Positions 1 to 8,549 of a stretch of DNA of 14,128 nt are shown in pieces. The notes under the pieces were generated by a model that made no database searches, was not told where the DNA came from, and was given only the letters and a program-made list of their open reading frames with translations. This DNA comes from JAKOQB01 sp050258235 (GTDB lineage Bacteria; Pseudomonadota; Gammaproteobacteria; Burkholderiales; Burkholderiaceae_F). The position numbers and the translations under genes were made by a program. The stretch lies in assembly GCA_050258235.1 (NCBI GenBank), contig JBLMYK010000082.1, positions 1 to 14,128 of the forward strand, given 5' to 3'. Position 1 is the first letter of the stretch; every line of letters starts with the position of its first letter.

Positions 1-128
1 CGTCGATCGACGCGGGGCTGCGCGTGATCGCCGGCAACAATGCGCTCGATTTCACCCTCGACGGCCTGCTCGCGGAACGCACCGCGCTGGAAGGCCGCCT
101 GCTGCAGCTTCTGGTCGAGGAGCGATGA
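1..128 (+). CDS. atpE: V/A-type ATPase subunit E, C-terminal fragment (partial)
   Basis: Only the last 41 codons are in the window, read in the frame that begins at base 3 and ends with TGA at 126-128. The visible protein begins SIDAGLRVIAGNNALDFTLD and ends LLAERTALEGRLLQLLVEER. The pattern 'G-L-R-V, short turn, D-x-T-L-x-x-L-L, charged helix rich in Leu' is how the C-terminal globular domain of the peripheral-stalk subunit E usually ends. The stop overlaps the start of subunit A by 4 bases (ATGA), which fits translational coupling and supports its place in the ATPase operon. The call rests on a short piece plus position. Subunit E tethers the catalytic head to the membrane stator. Confidence 0.6.
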   Translation, partial: SIDAGLRVIAGNNALDFTLDGLLAERTALEGRLLQLLVEER

Positions 129-1951
129 GCCGCGCCACGATCAGCTGGATCAGCGGCCCGGTGCTGCGCGCGAAGACGGCCGGCGAATTCCGCCTGCGCG
201 AAGCGATCCGCGTCGGCCCGCAAGCGCTTCTGGGCGAAGTGATCCGCGTCGCCGCGGGCGAGATCGTCGCGCAGGTGTACGAGGACACGACCGGCCTGCG
301 TCCTGGCATCGAGGTCGAGGGCAGCGGTGAACTGCTGTCGATCCGCGTCGGCCCGCACCTGCTCGGCAACATCTTCGACGGCCTGCTGCGGCCGCTCGAG
401 CAGCGCGCGGCCGACGGCACGCGCAGCGTGCAGCGACATGTTCCGCCCGGCACGGCCGCGAGCCCCGCGCAGGAGGGAACGCGGTTCGATTTTCAGCCGC
501 TCGCCAGCGCAGGAGATGTGCTGGGCGCGGGCGCGGCGTTCGGCGAAGTCGTCGGCGCAAGCGGACGCCGGCAGCGCGCGCTGCTGCCGCCGGACGCGTC
601 GGGCACCGTCGAGAGGATCGCCGCCGCCGGAACCTGCACCGATACCGAGGCGTTGCTGACCCTGCGCGGCGAAGACGGTGCAGCGCGCGACATCGCGCTC
701 AGCCACTCGTGGCCGGTGCGCACGCCGCGGCCGGCGCTGGAACGGCTGCCGTCCGACGAGCCGCTGGTCACCGGCCAGCGCATCCTCGATTCACTGTTCC
801 CGATCGCGCTCGGCGGCAAGGGCGCAATCCCCGGCGGCTTCGGCACCGGCAAGACGATCCTGCTCGAGGCGCTTGCGAAGGGCTGCAGCGCCGACGTGAT
901 CGTCTACCTCGGCTGCGGCGAGCGCGGCAACGAGATGGCCGGCGTGCTGGAGGAATTTCCCCAGCTCGACGACCCGCGCACCGGTCGCCCGCTGATGGAG
1001 CGCACGGTGATCATCGCCAACGCGTCGAACATGCCGGTGGCCGCGCGCGAGGCGAGCATCTATTCCGCCGTGACGGTGGCCGAATATTTTCGCGACCAGG
1101 GGCTGCACGTCGCGCTGATGGCCGATTCGACGTCGCGCTGGGCCGAGGCGCTGCGCGAGGTGTCGGGGCGCTTCGGCGAGCTGCCCGGCGAAGGCGGCTA
1201 TCCGAATTACCTGTCGTCGCGGCTGGCGGATTTCTACGAACGCGCGGCGAAGGTCAGGACGCTCGAAGGCCGGATCGGCTCCGTCACTCTGCTCGGATCG
1301 ATCTCGCCGCCGTCGGGCGACTTCTCCGAGCCGGTGACCAGCCACACCAAGCGCTATGTGCGCAGCTTCTGGGCGCTGGACGCGCGGCGTGCGCAGGCGC
1401 GCTTCTACCCGGCGGTCAATCCGCTGCAGTCGTATTCCGAAGATTCGCTCGACATGGCGGTGTGGTGGCAGAAGGTGTTTTCGGCGGTGCCGACCGCGCG
1501 CGCGCGTGCCGCCAGCGGCGAGAACGAGTGGCTCGAGCTGCGACGCAAGTTCCTCACGCTGCTCGACGAGCAGGCCCGGCTGGAGCGGATGGCGCGCATC
1601 ATCGGCAAGGACGCGCTGCCGGCGCGCCAGCGCCTGACGCTGGCGTGCGCGGAGCTCGTCAACGAGGCGTTCCTGCGCCAGTCGGCCTTCTCCGAGATCG
1701 ACCGCACCTGCAGCCCGCAGCGGCAGGCCTGCCTGATGCGGCTGCTGGCGCACTTCATCGAGCTGGCGCAGCAGGCGATGACGCAGGGAGCAAGCCCGGA
1801 GGCGATCCAGGCGCTCGACGTGATGCGGCCGCTGGCGCGGATGAGCGAGGACATCGGCGAGGCGGACCTGGACCGGTTCGCTGCGCTGGAGGCGCGCGTC
1901 GAGCAGGCGTTTGCCACGCTGACGAAAGCGGAGTCTGCCGATGCGGTCTAG
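125..1951 (+). CDS. atpA: V/A-type ATPase catalytic subunit A
   Basis: 608-residue catalytic subunit of the soluble V1/A1 head, which hydrolyses or makes ATP in a rotary ion-pumping ATPase. Seen: N-terminal beta-barrel opening ISWISGPVLRAK; the extra 'non-homologous' region of A subunits at about residues 110-190; a P-loop GGFGTGKT at 237-244 (Lys243); the catalytic-glutamate segment CGERGNEM at 264-271 (Glu266); and the Walker B/signature segment LMADSTSRWAEALRE around Asp334. All catalytic residues are present and the length is normal to slightly long (family about 580-600). The P-loop has Gly-Gly-Phe-Gly-Thr where many archaeal proteins have Gly-Pro-Phe-Gly-Ser. The start at 125 is chosen because the N-terminus matches the family; only a weak purine-rich stretch precedes it, so translation is probably coupled to the upstream gene. 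It overlaps atpB by 11 bases. Whether the enzyme moves H+ or Na+ would be decided by the c-ring subunit, which lies outside the window. Confidence 0.95.
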   Translation: MSRATISWISGPVLRAKTAGEFRLREAIRVGPQALLGEVIRVAAGEIVAQVYEDTTGLRPGIEVEGSGELLSIRVGPHLLGNIFDGLLRPLEQRAADGTRSVQRHVPPGTAASPAQEGTRFDFQPLASAGDVLGAGAAFGEVVGASGRRQRALLPPDASGTVERIAAAGTCTDTEALLTLRGEDGAARDIALSHSWPVRTPRPALERLPSDEPLVTGQRILDSLFPIALGGKGAIPGGFGTGKTILLEALAKGCSADVIVYLGCGERGNEMAGVLEEFPQLDDPRTGRPLMERTVIIANASNMPVAAREASIYSAVTVAEYFRDQGLHVALMADSTSRWAEALREVSGRFGELPGEGGYPNYLSSRLADFYERAAKVRTLEGRIGSVTLLGSISPPSGDFSEPVTSHTKRYVRSFWALDARRAQARFYPAVNPLQSYSEDSLDMAVWWQKVFSAVPTARARAASGENEWLELRRKFLTLLDEQARLERMARIIGKDALPARQRLTLACAELVNEAFLRQSAFSEIDRTCSPQRQACLMRLLAHFIELAQQAMTQGASPEAIQALDVMRPLARMSEDIGEADLDRFAALEARVEQAFATLTKAESADAV

Positions 1952-3338
1952 GATCACCGTCCACGATGCGGCGGTGAAGATCGACGGGCCACTGCTGTTC
2001 CTGCGCCGCACGCTCGAGATCGGCCTGAATGAGGCGGTCGAAGTGCTCGACGCGCACGGCGCCGCCCGGCTGGGCCGCGTGGCGGCGCTCGACGAGCAGT
2101 TCGTGACGATCGAATTGCTGGAGCCGAGCGCGGGGCTCGGCCTGGGCGGGACCGTGGTGCGCTTCCTCGGCACGCCGATCGAGTTCGGCGTCGGACCGGG
2201 CGTGCTGGGCCGCGTGTTCAACGGTGTGGGCAAGGTCATCGACGGCGGCCCGCCGCTGGCGGTGAAGAAGACGTTGCGCGTCGACGGGCTGCCGCTGAAT
2301 CCGGTGGCGCGCGCCACGCCGCGTGCGTTCATCGAGACCGGCGTGAGCGCGATCGACCTGATGAACAGCCTGGTGCGCGGGCAGAAGCTGCCGATCTTTT
2401 CCGGCGGCGGGCTGCCGCACGACCGCATCGCAGTCGAGATCGCCGGGCATGCGCGGCTGCTCGAGGCGCACGAAAAGGGCGAGGCGCGCGATTTCGCGAT
2501 CGTCTTCTGTGGCATCGGCGTGCCCTACACCACCGCCGACTACTTCCGCCGCTCGCTGGAGCAAAGCGGCGCGCTCGAGCGGGCGGCGCTGTTCCTGAAT
2601 CTTGCCAGTGATTCGTCCACGCAGCGGCTGCTGACGCCGCGCTTCGCGCTGACCGCGGCCGAATACCTCGCGTTCGAGGAAGGCCTGCACGTGCTGGTGA
2701 TCGTCACCGACCTGACCAACTACTGCGAGGCGTTGCGCGAGGTCGCCGGCGCGAAGGGCGAGGTGCCGGGCCGCAAGGGCTTCCCCGGCTACATGTATTC
2801 GGATCTCGCCACGCTGTACGAGCGCGCCGGCTGCGTGCACGGCGCCAAGGGAACGCTGACGCAGCTGCCGATCCTGACGATGCCGAGCGACGACATCGGG
2901 CACCCGATCCCCGATCTGTCGGGCTATATCACCGAGGGACAGATCGTGCTGTCGCGCGAACTCGACCGCGCCGGCGTGTACCCGCCGATCAACGTGCTGC
3001 CGAGCCTGTCGCGCCTGATGAAGGACGGCACCGGCAAGGGCTACACGCATCCGGACCATCCCGCGCTGTCGAGCCAGCTGTACGCCGCCTATGCGCGCGC
3101 GACGCAGGCGCGCGTGCTCGCCAGCGTGGTCGGCGAGGAAGGCCTGTCGGAAACCGACCGGCGCTATCTCGCGTTCGGCACCGCGTTCGAGCAGCGCCTG
3201 GCGAACCAGGCCGATGCGCGCACCCTCGAGCAGAGCATGGACGTGGGGTGGGAGCTGCTGCGCGCGCTGCCGATCGCGGAACTGTCGCGGCTGTCGGACG
3301 CGCAGATCGCGGAGCATCTGTCGCGCAGCGCGCTGTGA
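1941..3338 (+). CDS. atpB: V/A-type ATPase subunit B (non-catalytic nucleotide-binding subunit)
   Basis: 465 residues, normal for subunit B, which alternates with A in the hexameric head. Seen: the degenerate P-loop FSGGGLPHDR at 153-162, which replaces the Walker A lysine as expected of this non-catalytic subunit; the segment VLVIVTDLTNYCEALREV; the arginine-containing PSLSRLMKDGTGKGYTHPDH that reaches into the catalytic site of A; and the C-terminal helical domain. The ATG at 1941 lies inside the end of atpA (11-base overlap in another frame) and is preceded by GGAG at 1930-1933 with a 7-base gap, which supports this start. Codon usage matches atpA. No unusual residues were noticed. Confidence 0.95.
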   Translation: MRSRITVHDAAVKIDGPLLFLRRTLEIGLNEAVEVLDAHGAARLGRVAALDEQFVTIELLEPSAGLGLGGTVVRFLGTPIEFGVGPGVLGRVFNGVGKVIDGGPPLAVKKTLRVDGLPLNPVARATPRAFIETGVSAIDLMNSLVRGQKLPIFSGGGLPHDRIAVEIAGHARLLEAHEKGEARDFAIVFCGIGVPYTTADYFRRSLEQSGALERAALFLNLASDSSTQRLLTPRFALTAAEYLAFEEGLHVLVIVTDLTNYCEALREVAGAKGEVPGRKGFPGYMYSDLATLYERAGCVHGAKGTLTQLPILTMPSDDIGHPIPDLSGYITEGQIVLSRELDRAGVYPPINVLPSLSRLMKDGTGKGYTHPDHPALSSQLYAAYARATQARVLASVVGEEGLSETDRRYLAFGTAFEQRLANQADARTLEQSMDVGWELLRALPIAELSRLSDAQIAEHLSRSAL

Positions 3339-3345
3339 TCGACCG

Positions 3346-3975
3346 ATGAGCGACTTCACCCCGACCCGCAGCCTCGCGATCCAGCTCGGCGAAGAGCGTC
3401 GCACGATGCGCGAGGGCTACGCGTTTCTCGATGAGAAGTGCCTGCTGCTCGCCGGCCGCATGCTGGGCGAAGTACGCCGGTGGCGCGACCTGACGCGCGC
3501 TCTGGCGCCGTTGCAGGCGCGGGCGCGTGTGCAGCTGGCCGCGGCGGTTGCCCGCCACGGGCTCAACGGTCTGCAGGTCTATGCGGCGGAGGTCTCGATG
3601 AGGCCGCTCTCCACCGAACGCACCGAGCTGCTGGGCGTGGTGCTGCTCGACGCCGATCTCGCCGGCGAGGCGCCGGCCGCGCCGCCCGCGGTGCATCCTT
3701 CGCCGGAAGCGGAGTCGTGCCGCCGCGCGCACGCGGACGTGCTGGAGAAATTCGTCGCGCTGGCCGCGGTCTCCGGGAACCTTGCGCGGCTGTATGCCGA
3801 ATACCGCAAGACCGTGCGCCGCGTGCGCGCGCTGCAGGACGTGCTGCTGCCCGAACTCGAGCGCACGCTGAACGAGGTCGAGACGAGCCTCGAGGAACTG
3901 GAGCAGGACGAATTCGGGTTCCTGCGACGCGCGGTGCGCCAGGCTGAAGCATCGTCGCCGGCGGCTGAGCGCTGA
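3346..3975 (+). CDS. atpD: V/A-type ATPase subunit D (central rotor stalk)
   Basis: 209 residues, as expected for subunit D, the coiled-coil rotor shaft that transmits rotation between the A3B3 head and the membrane ring. Seen: N-terminal 'P-T-R-S-L-A' followed by a long helix with a Leu/Arg pattern (residues about 8-75), a middle section of about 75-125 including a Pro/Ala-rich loop (EAPAAPPAVHPSPEAE), and the family's C-terminal helix LYAEYRKTVRRVRALQDVLL followed by LEELEQDEFGFLRRAV. The start at 3346 lies 7 bases after the atpB stop. There is no clear Shine-Dalgarno sequence, so coupling to atpB translation is likely. A longer in-frame reading from 3091 is rejected because it runs through atpB. 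This is the last + strand gene of the operon; the next gene converges on it after 13 bases, and no hairpin terminator is visible in the gap. Confidence 0.9.
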   Translation: MSDFTPTRSLAIQLGEERRTMREGYAFLDEKCLLLAGRMLGEVRRWRDLTRALAPLQARARVQLAAAVARHGLNGLQVYAAEVSMRPLSTERTELLGVVLLDADLAGEAPAAPPAVHPSPEAESCRRAHADVLEKFVALAAVSGNLARLYAEYRKTVRRVRALQDVLLPELERTLNEVETSLEELEQDEFGFLRRAVRQAEASSPAAER

Positions 3976-3988
3976 CCGTTCCGATCGA

Positions 3989-6385
3989 TCACGCCGAAGC
4001 AGGCCGCGCCCTTTGCCCGGCTGCCTGCCGGCGCGCCAGCAGCGCGACCTTGACGCGATCGTTGACGATCAGACCGCAGGCCATCGAATAGACGATCACG
4101 ACCGCGGTCGTCGCCAGCGGCATCGAACTGAGCTCGCCGAGGCCGACAAGGCCGATCGCCAGGCCCACGCAGGCGTCCGACGCGAGCGCAATCACGAGCG
4201 TCCGGCTCGGACGCGAAGCCCAGAACGCCCTGCGCTCGCGGATCGACACGATCGAGAACAGCGCGAAGAACAGCAGTACCTGGAAGGTGAACGTCTGCCG
4301 CAGGCCGGCGTTCGCGCCCAGGCCGTACCGGTCCCAGGCGAACGCCAGCAGCGCGAGCGCTTCGAGCAGCATCAGCACACCGAGCACGACCGCCACCTTC
4401 ACCAGCGGACCGATGCGCCACGTTTCCGGATTCAACGAAGGGCGCACCCGGTCGGTCGCCAGAGAGATCTTCACGAAATCCGTCATGAACATGAGCAGCA
4501 CCATGCCGAGCGCCGAGATGACGAATTTCCCGGTTACCAGGAACGGAACCACCACGAAGCCTGACTTGAGGATCGTGCGGCTGACCTTGTTGACGATCCA
4601 GGTCAGCACGCGCTGGTAGATCGCGCGCCCACCCTTGACGAGCTCGACGATGCTCGCGAGTCCTTCGCGCGTCAGCACGACGCTGGCCGCGGCTTTCGCC
4701 ACATCGGTGGCGCCGCTGACCGCGATTCCCACTTCGGCCTGGCGCAGCGCCGGAGCGTCGTTGACTCCGTCGCCGGTCATTCCGACGACATGACCCGACG
4801 ACTGCAGGTCCCTGACTGTCTTGAACTTGCCCTCCGGAAACACTTCAGCCGCGAAGTCCGTCACGCCGAGCCTGGCCGCAACTTCACGCGCCACCGGCCG
4901 CGCGTCGCCCGTCAGCATCTTCACGCTGACGCCCAGCGATTGCAGCTCGGCAATCAGCTGTGGCGAGTCCGGGCGCGGCGCGTCGTACAGGTACGCCAGG
5001 CCGATGAGCCGCAGAGGTTCTTCACCCGCGGCGCGCGCCACCGCCAGCACCCGATATCCCTTCTGCGTCTCGTTGGCTGCCTGGCGCTCGAGAGCATCGA
5101 TCGAGGCGGCGTCGAGTCCGGCGGCCGCCGCAACGGTACGCAGCGCCCCTTTCATCGCCAGTACCGTGGTGCCGCCGGCTTCGACCCGCGCCTCGGTCCG
5201 GCGAGTCTGCGGCGAAAACGGAGTGAACGAGACCTGTCGGACGGGTGAAGCATGCGCCGCCTGCTTGCGCGCGGCGCCGAGAAAGGCGAGATCGATCGGG
5301 TCCTGGTCGGCCTCGTTGGACGCCCAGCCGCCGATTCGCACCACGTCGTCGCCGGTGAACCCCGGCTGTGGAAGCGTGCCAGACAGGGAAAGCCGGTTCA
5401 ATGTGAGCGTCCCGGTCTTGTCCGCACACAGGATGTCCATGTTGGCGGCGTCCTCGGCCGCGCTTAGCCGCGTGACCAGGACGCCGCGTCGCGCGAGTTC
5501 GACCGATCCGACCGCCATGCTGACCGTGAACATCACGGGCAGCGCCACGGGAACCGCGCCCATCAGCAGCACCAGCGACAGCGGCAGGATCTCGAGCAGC
5601 GGCAGGCCTCCGGCAACGGAAGCGGCGAGAAAGATCGACACCGTAATGCCAACGATCACGAACAACCATCGCACGACTCGCGCAATGACCTCTTCGACAT
5701 GCAGTTTCGGCCGTGCGCTGTCGACCAGCTGCGTCGTGCGGCCGAAATATGTCGCCGCGCCGGTCGCGGTCACGACAGCGGTGGCCTCGCCGCGACGGAC
5801 GATCGACCCCGAGTACACGACGTCGCCGCTGTCGCGCGCCACTTCGCGCGACTCGCCGGTGAGCGCAGACTGATCGACCTGCAGAGCGCCCTCAATCACC
5901 TTGACGTCCGCGGGAACAAAGTCGCCGGCGCGCACACGCACGACGTCCTCTCGCACGAGGTCGCGCGCCGGAACCGGCAGCCAGGCCCCGTCGCGCAGCG
6001 CGCGCGCAGTGACCTGCATCCGGCTCCGCAGCGCGGCGACCGCGGCCGAGGCGCGCTGCTCCTGGGCAAAGCTCAGCACTGCGTTGACAAGAAGCAGCGC
6101 GAGCGCGATCCAGAAGTCCGCCGTCTTGTGAAGCAGGAAAGAGAGCAGCGCGATCAGCTCCAGCATCCACGCCGACAGGCCCCAGAACTTGCCGGCAAAT
6201 CGGAGCACCGGATGCCCCTGTTTCTCGACGACCTCGTTTGCGCCGTACTGCTCGAGCCTGGCCTTCGCCTGAGCGCTCGTCAGGCCTTCGGGCAGTTCGC
6301 TGGCGATCGATTGCAACGGCCGTCCCCGGCGGAATTTCGATTGTTGAGTGCTGCCCTGCTTGGCGCGCCCGGACCCGACGCGCAC
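3989..6385 (-). CDS. P-type (P3A) plasma-membrane H+-transporting ATPase
   Basis: 798 residues. P3A pumps use ATP to export protons across the inner membrane through a phospho-aspartate intermediate. Seen: actuator-domain TGES at 176-179 (Glu178); phosphorylation motif DKTGTLT with Asp322; TGDGVNDAP with Asp539 and Asp543; M4 motif PVALP at 279-283, as in H+ pumps rather than heavy-metal or Ca2+ pumps; and an M6 acidic residue, Asp636, in MTDFVKISLATDRVRP, matching the proton-binding Asp of plant and fungal pumps. About ten membrane helices are visible, with no long regulatory tail. The longest reading starts at GTG (6385) without a good ribosome site. A TTG at 6316 (residue 24) preceded by GGGGA six bases away is an alternative that gives 775 residues and a family-like N-terminus. 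The gene begins 40 bases after feoB on the same strand, so it may be co-transcribed with feoAB. It faces the V-ATPase operon. Confidence 0.92.
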   Translation of the reverse strand: MRVGSGRAKQGSTQQSKFRRGRPLQSIASELPEGLTSAQAKARLEQYGANEVVEKQGHPVLRFAGKFWGLSAWMLELIALLSFLLHKTADFWIALALLLVNAVLSFAQEQRASAAVAALRSRMQVTARALRDGAWLPVPARDLVREDVVRVRAGDFVPADVKVIEGALQVDQSALTGESREVARDSGDVVYSGSIVRRGEATAVVTATGAATYFGRTTQLVDSARPKLHVEEVIARVVRWLFVIVGITVSIFLAASVAGGLPLLEILPLSLVLLMGAVPVALPVMFTVSMAVGSVELARRGVLVTRLSAAEDAANMDILCADKTGTLTLNRLSLSGTLPQPGFTGDDVVRIGGWASNEADQDPIDLAFLGAARKQAAHASPVRQVSFTPFSPQTRRTEARVEAGGTTVLAMKGALRTVAAAAGLDAASIDALERQAANETQKGYRVLAVARAAGEEPLRLIGLAYLYDAPRPDSPQLIAELQSLGVSVKMLTGDARPVAREVAARLGVTDFAAEVFPEGKFKTVRDLQSSGHVVGMTGDGVNDAPALRQAEVGIAVSGATDVAKAAASVVLTREGLASIVELVKGGRAIYQRVLTWIVNKVSRTILKSGFVVVPFLVTGKFVISALGMVLLMFMTDFVKISLATDRVRPSLNPETWRIGPLVKVAVVLGVLMLLEALALLAFAWDRYGLGANAGLRQTFTFQVLLFFALFSIVSIRERRAFWASRPSRTLVIALASDACVGLAIGLVGLGELSSMPLATTAVVIVYSMACGLIVNDRVKVALLARRQAAGQRARPASA

Positions 6386-6425
6386 GAGGCGGCCGCCCGC
6401 ATTGTGGACCCGTCTCCGGTCGGGA

Positions 6426-8300
6426 TCAGCGCGCGAGCTGGGTTGCGAGCGTGTAAAACGCGAAGCTTGCCAGCCACGCCACCGTCAGCGGCCACAGCAG
6501 CGACAGCAGCGTGAACGCGGCGCTGCGCGATTCGCGCCAGATCGTCGCCATGCTGGACAGGCACGGCGTGTAGATCAGCGTAAACAGCATGAAGCTTGCG
6601 CCCTGCTGCCACGTCAGGCGCTCCGCCAGCACGCGGCCAAGCTCGTCCTGGCCGGCGCTGTAAATCACAGCCAGCCCGCCGAGGACGATTTCCTTGGCCA
6701 CGAAACCGAACAGCAGCGCCACCGACAGGATCGCATCGATCCCGATCGGCGCGAACACGGGCGCCAGCCATGTGGCAAGCCGCCCTGCCAGCGTCGCCTG
6801 GCTGGCCGGCGCGACGTCGAACGGGAAGTGCGTGAGCCACCAGATCAGCAGGACGCCGCCCAGGATGAAGACGCCGGCGCTTTCGAGGAAGTGACGCGAA
6901 GATTGCCAGCCTTGCGCGAGCAGACTGCGCAGCGTCGGCACGCGGTACGGCGGCAGCTCCAGCACCAGGGGCTCGTCGCCGGCGAAGCGACGCCGCCAGA
7001 CCAGCGCGGTGCCGAACGCAACGACGAAGCTCACCGCGTACAGGCTGAACATCACGATCGGCGCGACCTGGCGCGAGAAGAACGCCGCCGACAGGAACAC
7101 CAGCACCTGCAGCCGCGCAGAGCAAAGCGAAAACGGGATCATCAGCATCGACAGCAGCCGCTGCCGCCGCGAGCGCAGCACGCGGGTTCCCATGATCGCC
7201 GGCACGTTGCAGCCCATGCCCATCAGCTGCATCACAAACGCACGGCCGTCCAGCCCCAGGCGCGCCATCCAGCGGTCCATCAGGAATGCGACCCGCACCA
7301 GGTAGCCGCTGTCTTCGACGATCGCCATCGCGATGAAGAAGACCAGGATGATCGGCAGGAACGTGAGCACGGTGCCGACGCCGTCGATCACGCCTTCGAG
7401 CACGAAGCTCTTCAGCGCCGGCGACGCCGATGCCAGAGCCGGTTCGACCCAGGCGGACTTCGCGCCATCGATCAGCCACTGCAGCCCGTCCTGCAGCGGC
7501 AGGCCGATGCCGTAGATGACTTCGAACAGCCCGAGCATCAGCAGGAAGAAGAGCGGCACGCCCAACACGCCATGCAGCAGCACGCGATCGACGCGATCCG
7601 TCAGGCGCGCCGGCAGCGCGTGCGGAATGTCGACCGCCGCCGCGGCGATGCGGGTCGCCTCGTCCTCGAAGCGCGCGTCCTCGCGCGTGATCGCGTCCTC
7701 GCCGACATTTCCCGTCGCCGCCGCACCTGCGGTGATCCGCCGCAGCGCCTCCTTGACCGGCGCCACGCCCTGGCCGTGCTTGGCGTCGACGAGGAACACC
7801 GGCGACTGCAGCGCCTGCGCGAGGCGCTCGGTGTCGATGCGGATGCCGAGACGACGCACCTCGTCCGCCATGTTCAGCGCGACCACGATCGGCCGGCCGA
7901 GCGCGCGCAACTGCAGCACCAGCGGCAGCTGACGCTCCAGCTGCGCCGCATTGACGACCACCAGCAGCGCAGACAGCGTCTCCTGCGTCAGGAAGTGGCG
8001 CACCAGGCGCTCATCCTCGCCCATGCCGTGCAGCGAATACAGGCCGGGCAGGTCGACGAGTTCGACCATCGACGCACCCAGCAGCACGCGCGCGCGCAGC
8101 AGATCCACCGTCATCCCCGGCCAGTTGGCCACGCGCGCCTGCACCCCGCTCAGGCGATTGAACAGCGTGGATTTGCCGGTATTCGGCATGCCGACCACGG
8201 CGATGCGCGGGCGTGCCTTCGGAACGGCGCCGGCACCCGCGGCAATTTCCTCGCGCGCGGCACTCACCGGCCCGCACTTGGGGCATCCCGCGGCACTCAT
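6426..8300 (-). CDS. feoB: Ferrous iron transporter FeoB (short form, N-terminal Cys motif)
   Basis: 624 residues, shorter than E. coli FeoB (773). FeoB takes up Fe(II) across the inner membrane and carries a cytosolic G-protein domain. Seen: G1 GMPNTGKST at 37-45; switch I NWPGMTVD with Thr64; G3 DLPG at 83-86; G4 NMAD at 143-146; then from about residue 220 a polytopic membrane domain. The membrane domain has the two FeoB gates: GCNVPAIMGTR with Cys364 followed by PFSLCSARL (Cys393), and YTPCLSS (Cys580). Residues 1-10 hold a CPKC motif (Cys6, Cys9) that E. coli FeoB lacks. After CSARL there is Gln-Val instead of the common Pro-Val. The ATG at 8300 overlaps the feoA stop by 4 bases and has GGAAG upstream. 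No feoC is seen. Confidence 0.96.
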   Translation of the reverse strand: MSAAGCPKCGPVSAAREEIAAGAGAVPKARPRIAVVGMPNTGKSTLFNRLSGVQARVANWPGMTVDLLRARVLLGASMVELVDLPGLYSLHGMGEDERLVRHFLTQETLSALLVVVNAAQLERQLPLVLQLRALGRPIVVALNMADEVRRLGIRIDTERLAQALQSPVFLVDAKHGQGVAPVKEALRRITAGAAATGNVGEDAITREDARFEDEATRIAAAAVDIPHALPARLTDRVDRVLLHGVLGVPLFFLLMLGLFEVIYGIGLPLQDGLQWLIDGAKSAWVEPALASASPALKSFVLEGVIDGVGTVLTFLPIILVFFIAMAIVEDSGYLVRVAFLMDRWMARLGLDGRAFVMQLMGMGCNVPAIMGTRVLRSRRQRLLSMLMIPFSLCSARLQVLVFLSAAFFSRQVAPIVMFSLYAVSFVVAFGTALVWRRRFAGDEPLVLELPPYRVPTLRSLLAQGWQSSRHFLESAGVFILGGVLLIWWLTHFPFDVAPASQATLAGRLATWLAPVFAPIGIDAILSVALLFGFVAKEIVLGGLAVIYSAGQDELGRVLAERLTWQQGASFMLFTLIYTPCLSSMATIWRESRSAAFTLLSLLWPLTVAWLASFAFYTLATQLAR

Positions 8301-8533
8301 TTAGTCACTTCCACTTCGATCAGTGCCGCGTCGGCGGCGCGCACCACGAGGTCGGTGTGATCGACACGCAGCTGCAGCGGGCCGGTTGTACCGATCCGAC
8401 GTATGACCTGCACGCGACGCCCGGGCTTGAGCCCCAGCGCGGCCAGCCGTTCGCGCACCGCGAATTCGCTGTTCACGCGCAGGATCGTCGCGCGGGCGTC
8501 GGTGCCAAGTCTGATGAGGGAGTGTCCGTTCAC
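8297..8533 (-). CDS. feoA: Ferrous iron transport accessory protein FeoA
   Basis: 78-residue SH3-like beta-barrel protein that assists FeoB, acting in the cytoplasm. Seen: LIRLGTDARATILRVNSEF, then ERLAALGLKPGRRVQVIRRI, and a C-terminal LVVRAADAALIEVEV, all typical of FeoA. The start is GTG at 8533. The frame stays open further upstream, but the extra residues are low-complexity, lie across the Fur operator and exceed FeoA size, so they are rejected. An AAGG at 8546-8549 lies 12 bases before the GTG, a little far for a ribosome site. The ATG at 8541 is out of frame and meets a stop at once. The stop overlaps feoB (ATGA), so the two are translationally coupled. A Fur box lies about 17-37 bases upstream of the start. 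Confidence 0.88.
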   Translation of the reverse strand: MNGHSLIRLGTDARATILRVNSEFAVRERLAALGLKPGRRVQVIRRIGTTGPLQLRVDHTDLVVRAADAALIEVEVTK

Positions 8534-8549
8534 GGCAGCATTCTGCCTT

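Noticed and set aside
791..3404. Long antisense open frames (about 570 and 550 codons) opposite atpA and atpB
   Set aside because: GC-rich genes commonly leave open antisense frames. The products are rich in Arg/Ala/Gln with no recognisable domain, and the + strand proteins are clear family members.
3976..3988. Possible shared bidirectional terminator between atpD and the P-type ATPase
   Set aside because: The 13-base gap and its edges contain only short GATC-type symmetry and no stem with a T tract.
6348..8360. 670-codon + strand open frame opposite feoB
   Set aside because: Its product is a low-complexity Arg/Gln/His-rich sequence, and it covers the whole of feoB, whose motifs are unmistakable on the - strand.
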